Assembly (NCBI GenBank): GCA_046347475.1
Contig: JAXMGD010000004.1
Location: forward strand, 310,001-374,000
DNA from: CAMCXE01 sp046347475
Lineage (GTDB): Bacteria; Pseudomonadota; Gammaproteobacteria; Pseudomonadales; Cellvibrionaceae
Length of the DNA stretch: 64,000 nucleotides
Direction of reading: 5' to 3'
Made by a program: the position numbers and the translations under genes. The stretch's first letter is position 1; each line of letters opens with the position of its first letter. Below, piece after piece: positions 61,357-64,000 of this stretch. Below the pieces are notes generated by a model, which saw only the letters and a program-made list of their open reading frames with translations, made no database searches and was not told the DNA's origin.

Positions 61357-63693
61357 ATGATCACGCGGATGATGCTCCTGGTGGGATGCGTCTGGAGCCT
61401 ATGCCCTTTTTTACCCCTGCTGCCGTTTCCCTATCAGCTCTTCTATGCCATCGGCGCCCTGTGTTTATGCGCCTGGCGCAGAAGGTGGGCGCCCTATGGG
61501 TTGGGCCTGTGCTGGGCGCTGGCCATTGGCATTGGCCAGCTCGATCACATTGGCGCTAGCCAATTACCCCCAGAGCGTGAAGACAGCCTCTGGCGCGGTG
61601 AAATAAAAATTCAGCAAGTGCGCATGGCAAGCCTGCCCAATTACGCTCAGGTACAAGCGCAGATTATCACCGCAAGTACAGAAGAGCCCTGGCAACATAA
61701 CCTCAAGGGCAAAGTCATTAGCCTCGGTTGGCCAAACCCTAATGAACTCCAGCAGGGCCAACACTGGTTAGTCAGTGTTAAATTGCGCCGCTTACACGGC
61801 CAATTAAATCCAGCGGGCATAAATTTCACCGCGCATAATTTATCCCAGGGTATTTATTTCACCGGCCAGCTGCAAAAATCCCCGGCAGCGCAATTAATCC
61901 CTGTGCCGCCAAATTTATTAGATCGCCTGCAAAACCACTTTAAAACAACGCTTACGGCTTCTTATACGTCGGAATATGCGCGCTTTTATTTAGCGCTGGC
62001 GCTGGGCGATACCAGCGGATTAAGCCAACAGGATTGGCAAATTCTGCAAAACACCGGCACTGTGCATTTAATGGCAATTTCCGGTTTTCAAATTGGTTTG
62101 ATGGCGAGCATTGGATTTTGGCTGGGGATAATGCTCGCCAAACCCTGCTGCCTTTTGTTTAACGCACGGCCCCATTGGCAACACTGGCCGAGGCGTCTGT
62201 TGCCCTCGGTCTGTTCTATTGCGCTGGCAACCTTGTATACCTATTTGGCGGATTTTTCTCTGCCCGCTGAGCGTGCTTGGGTAGCCTGTTTACTGGTGAA
62301 TGGCGCCTGGCTACTTAGCCTGCGGCCAAGCATTGCGCAATTGTGGTTATGGTGTTGGTTAGTAGCACTCGCCTGTCACCCGCTAGCGCCGTTAAATACA
62401 GGCTTTTGGTTATCCTATTGCGCCGTGGCAGCACTGTTATATTTCAGCGCTAAAAAAAGCCGCAGCGGATTAGTCACACAAGCCATAGAAGCCCAGTGGA
62501 TCATTACCCTTGCACTGACTCTGCCGCAATTAGTATTGAATATTCCGCTCTCCACCACAGGTTTTATCGCCAATATTCTCATAGCCCCGTGGATTTCAAT
62601 TGTTATTACACCGCTGGTATTTATTTTATTAACAGCGAGTTTAACCCTGGATGCAAGCCTCGGATTTATCCTACTGGATAAGGCCTATTTTATTGCCTGG
62701 TGGAGCCTAGAAAAAATAAGCCAATTACCCGCCACACTCTGGTGGCCAGAGCACAGCTTAACCGCGCTGGATATAATGTTGGCCGCAGTGGCAAGCCTAT
62801 TATTGTTACTGCCGCGCAGCCTAGGATTTGGTTATTTAGGGCTTATCCTAATGGGTTTAAGCCTGTTCTACCCCAGGAGCACAAGCACAGCGGCCAGTAT
62901 TGAAGTGCTGGATGTAGGCCAGGGTTTGGCGGTACTGATTAAAACGCCACAACACGCCATTTTATTTGACACAGGGCCAAGTATTTCCGCCCGTTTTAAT
63001 GCGGGCACACATATTTTAACGCCCTATTTAATTGCACGCGGCGTTCATTCATTACAGGTGATTATCAGCCGCGACAACGCTGAACACGCTGGTGGTTTAC
63101 GGGGTTTAAAACAATTTACCTGGCAGCAATTAATAACCGCAGAGCCCTTAGCCGAATATCCAAACGCTCTGCCCTGCACCACAGGCACCCAGGGCCATTG
63201 GGATTTTATTCATTGGCAAATAATTGCACCCGTAGCAGAGGCAGAAGACTATTCGCGCAGCTGCGCCTTAAAACTTACCATCGGCAGCCGCAGTATTTAT
63301 TTATTCGGCGATATTTCCCTGCCGCAACAGCGCGCACTGCTCAAACAGGAAAACACCTGCTGCGCCTATATTCTCCTCGCCCCCGGCCAAGGCGCTAAAA
63401 ACCAACATCTGTCCGCCCTGGCTGAGCGCCTTAAACCTGAGTACGCCGTATTTTCCAACGCTGCTCGCAACCGCTATCAGCATCCACACGCCGATGTAAT
63501 CAAGGCGTATCAAACCCAGGGCAGCCAGCTGTTATTAACCGCTCAATTAGGTGCCCTGCGCTGGGATTGGGCGCATGAAAAGGCCGAGCCGATATTTACA
63601 AGCCAGTGGCCATCACAACAACATTATTGGTATCCGCAGCACAGCGCTGGGAACTTGACGCCGCAGCAACCCTCAGATTATCCCAGCGAGTAA
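61357..63693 (+). CDS. comEC: ComEC/Rec2 DNA internalisation competence protein
   Basis: This inner-membrane channel for single-stranded DNA uptake has 778 residues. The N-terminal helices and OB-like segment (about 70-190) are followed by the competence core (ALALGDTSGLSQQDWQILQNTGTVHLMAISGFQIGLMASIGF) and more helices. A C-terminal metallo-beta-lactamase-like domain (about 510-740) follows: IEVLDVGQGLAVLIKT, LFDTGPS and LFGDIS. The usual HxHxDH cluster is altered to ISRDNAEHAGG. Start ATG 61357 follows AAAGG. Confidence 0.93.
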   Translation: MITRMMLLVGCVWSLCPFLPLLPFPYQLFYAIGALCLCAWRRRWAPYGLGLCWALAIGIGQLDHIGASQLPPEREDSLWRGEIKIQQVRMASLPNYAQVQAQIITASTEEPWQHNLKGKVISLGWPNPNELQQGQHWLVSVKLRRLHGQLNPAGINFTAHNLSQGIYFTGQLQKSPAAQLIPVPPNLLDRLQNHFKTTLTASYTSEYARFYLALALGDTSGLSQQDWQILQNTGTVHLMAISGFQIGLMASIGFWLGIMLAKPCCLLFNARPHWQHWPRRLLPSVCSIALATLYTYLADFSLPAERAWVACLLVNGAWLLSLRPSIAQLWLWCWLVALACHPLAPLNTGFWLSYCAVAALLYFSAKKSRSGLVTQAIEAQWIITLALTLPQLVLNIPLSTTGFIANILIAPWISIVITPLVFILLTASLTLDASLGFILLDKAYFIAWWSLEKISQLPATLWWPEHSLTALDIMLAAVASLLLLLPRSLGFGYLGLILMGLSLFYPRSTSTAASIEVLDVGQGLAVLIKTPQHAILFDTGPSISARFNAGTHILTPYLIARGVHSLQVIISRDNAEHAGGLRGLKQFTWQQLITAEPLAEYPNALPCTTGTQGHWDFIHWQIIAPVAEAEDYSRSCALKLTIGSRSIYLFGDISLPQQRALLKQENTCCAYILLAPGQGAKNQHLSALAERLKPEYAVFSNAARNRYQHPHADVIKAYQTQGSQLLLTAQLGALRWDWAHEKAEPIFTSQWPSQQHYWYPQHSAGNLTPQQPSDYPSE

Positions 63694-63865
63694 CTGCGGG
63701 CAGCTGGGCGGCCGCGGTTTTCGTAAATCGCACAAGCCAGCTGAAAATAAAGCAAGCTCCTTTTATTGTGCCGCTCGTTATTAATTGTGCCGCAGGGTAC
63801 AGGGCCTTGAATTTTTGCTGTGCAACCTAATTATGTTTTTGCTTTTAACCCTCAGAGGAATGTCC

Positions 63866-64000
63866 ATGAAAGTACCACGCGCCTTATTCGCTTTGGCAGC
63901 TAGTTTATTCTTGAGCACTCAGGCACATGCCGTATTTCCCAATACGGATAGCCAAGGCGATACTCTGCCAAGCCTTGCGCCCATGTTGGAAAAAGTGAAT
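63866..64000 (+). CDS. Do/Deg-family periplasmic serine protease, N-terminal end only
   Basis: Forty-five codons are in the window. ATG 63866 follows AGAGGA. A signal peptide (ALFALAASLFLSTQAHA) is followed by VFPNTDSQGDTLPSLAPMLEKVN. The phrase LPSLAPMLEKVN opens DegP/DegQ proteases, whose chymotrypsin and PDZ domains would lie beyond the edge. The call rests on this short match. Confidence 0.65.
   Translation, partial: MKVPRALFALAASLFLSTQAHAVFPNTDSQGDTLPSLAPMLEKVN

Overview
The window looks like a chromosome segment from a plant-polysaccharide-degrading gammaproteobacterium close to Cellvibrio/Cellvibrionaceae. This is inference from two signs: secreted lipoproteins whose modules are joined by long poly-serine linkers (13112-14392 and 52421-53707), and core gene orders like those of Pseudomonas and relatives (yceD-rpmF-plsX-fabD-fabG-acpP-fabF; gpmI-envC-ctpA; mlaFEDCB). 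No phage, CRISPR array or plasmid module is visible.

Layout. 1-4563: a minus-strand ribosome/fatty-acid operon (yceD, rpmF, plsX, fabD, fabG, acpP, start of fabF) behind a near-consensus sigma70 promoter; fabH is absent from the cluster. 4659-10128: maf-type nucleotide pyrophosphatase, then a HAD phosphatase and rluC, divergent from rne, which has a long structured leader. 10253-12885: tRNA-Ser(TGA) and a GntR(YtrA)-ABC transporter operon with a perfect palindromic operator. 13112-17044: a carbohydrate-active block with a poly-Ser/CxxCH/jelly-roll lipoprotein and a GH10 xylanase split by a degenerate IS256-family element. 17611-22584: a giant hybrid histidine kinase with a GGDEF output. 22825-27587: copper ATPase, orphan ParA-like ATPase, EF-hand protein, and two structured repeat elements. 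27588-34877: TPR lipoprotein, DUF3857/transglutaminase protein, Gfo/Idh/MocA oxidoreductase, prfC and secB. 34954-40186: grxC, a rhodanese-like protein, gpmI, an envC-like gene and ctpA. 40658-45120: alpha/beta hydrolase and the complete mla lipid-transport operon. 45760-50156: TAP-like hydrolase, an ABC-2 exporter and arylamine N-acetyltransferase. 50419-53707: an exported protein of unknown family and a poly-Ser GH5 cellulase. 54399-64000: MocR-type aminotransferase, PhyH-like dioxygenase, quinone oxidoreductase, pdxH, mobA, bioA, a DJ-1 family gene, comEC, and the start of a Do/Deg-type serine protease.

The most unusual content lies between the genes. One structured repeat of about 130 bp occurs five times, always in the same orientation: a 25-bp outer stem encloses a conserved hairpin, and the most diverged copy keeps its pairing. 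A second family (25260-25553, 49214-49352) has near-perfect terminal inverted repeats like a MITE; one copy carries an extra block of hairpins and the other supplies the stop codon of an ABC permease. A third family (27379, 40302) and a 174-bp element with a perfect 16-bp inverted repeat around several hairpins (27131-27304) are also present. Copies of the five-member repeat bracket the GH5 gene and the GH10 block, so the carbohydrate-degrading genes sit between repeats while the housekeeping operons mostly do not.

Start codons were chosen from ribosome-binding sites, signal peptides, promoter positions and remembered family lengths. No database search was possible, so family names rest on motifs read by eye.
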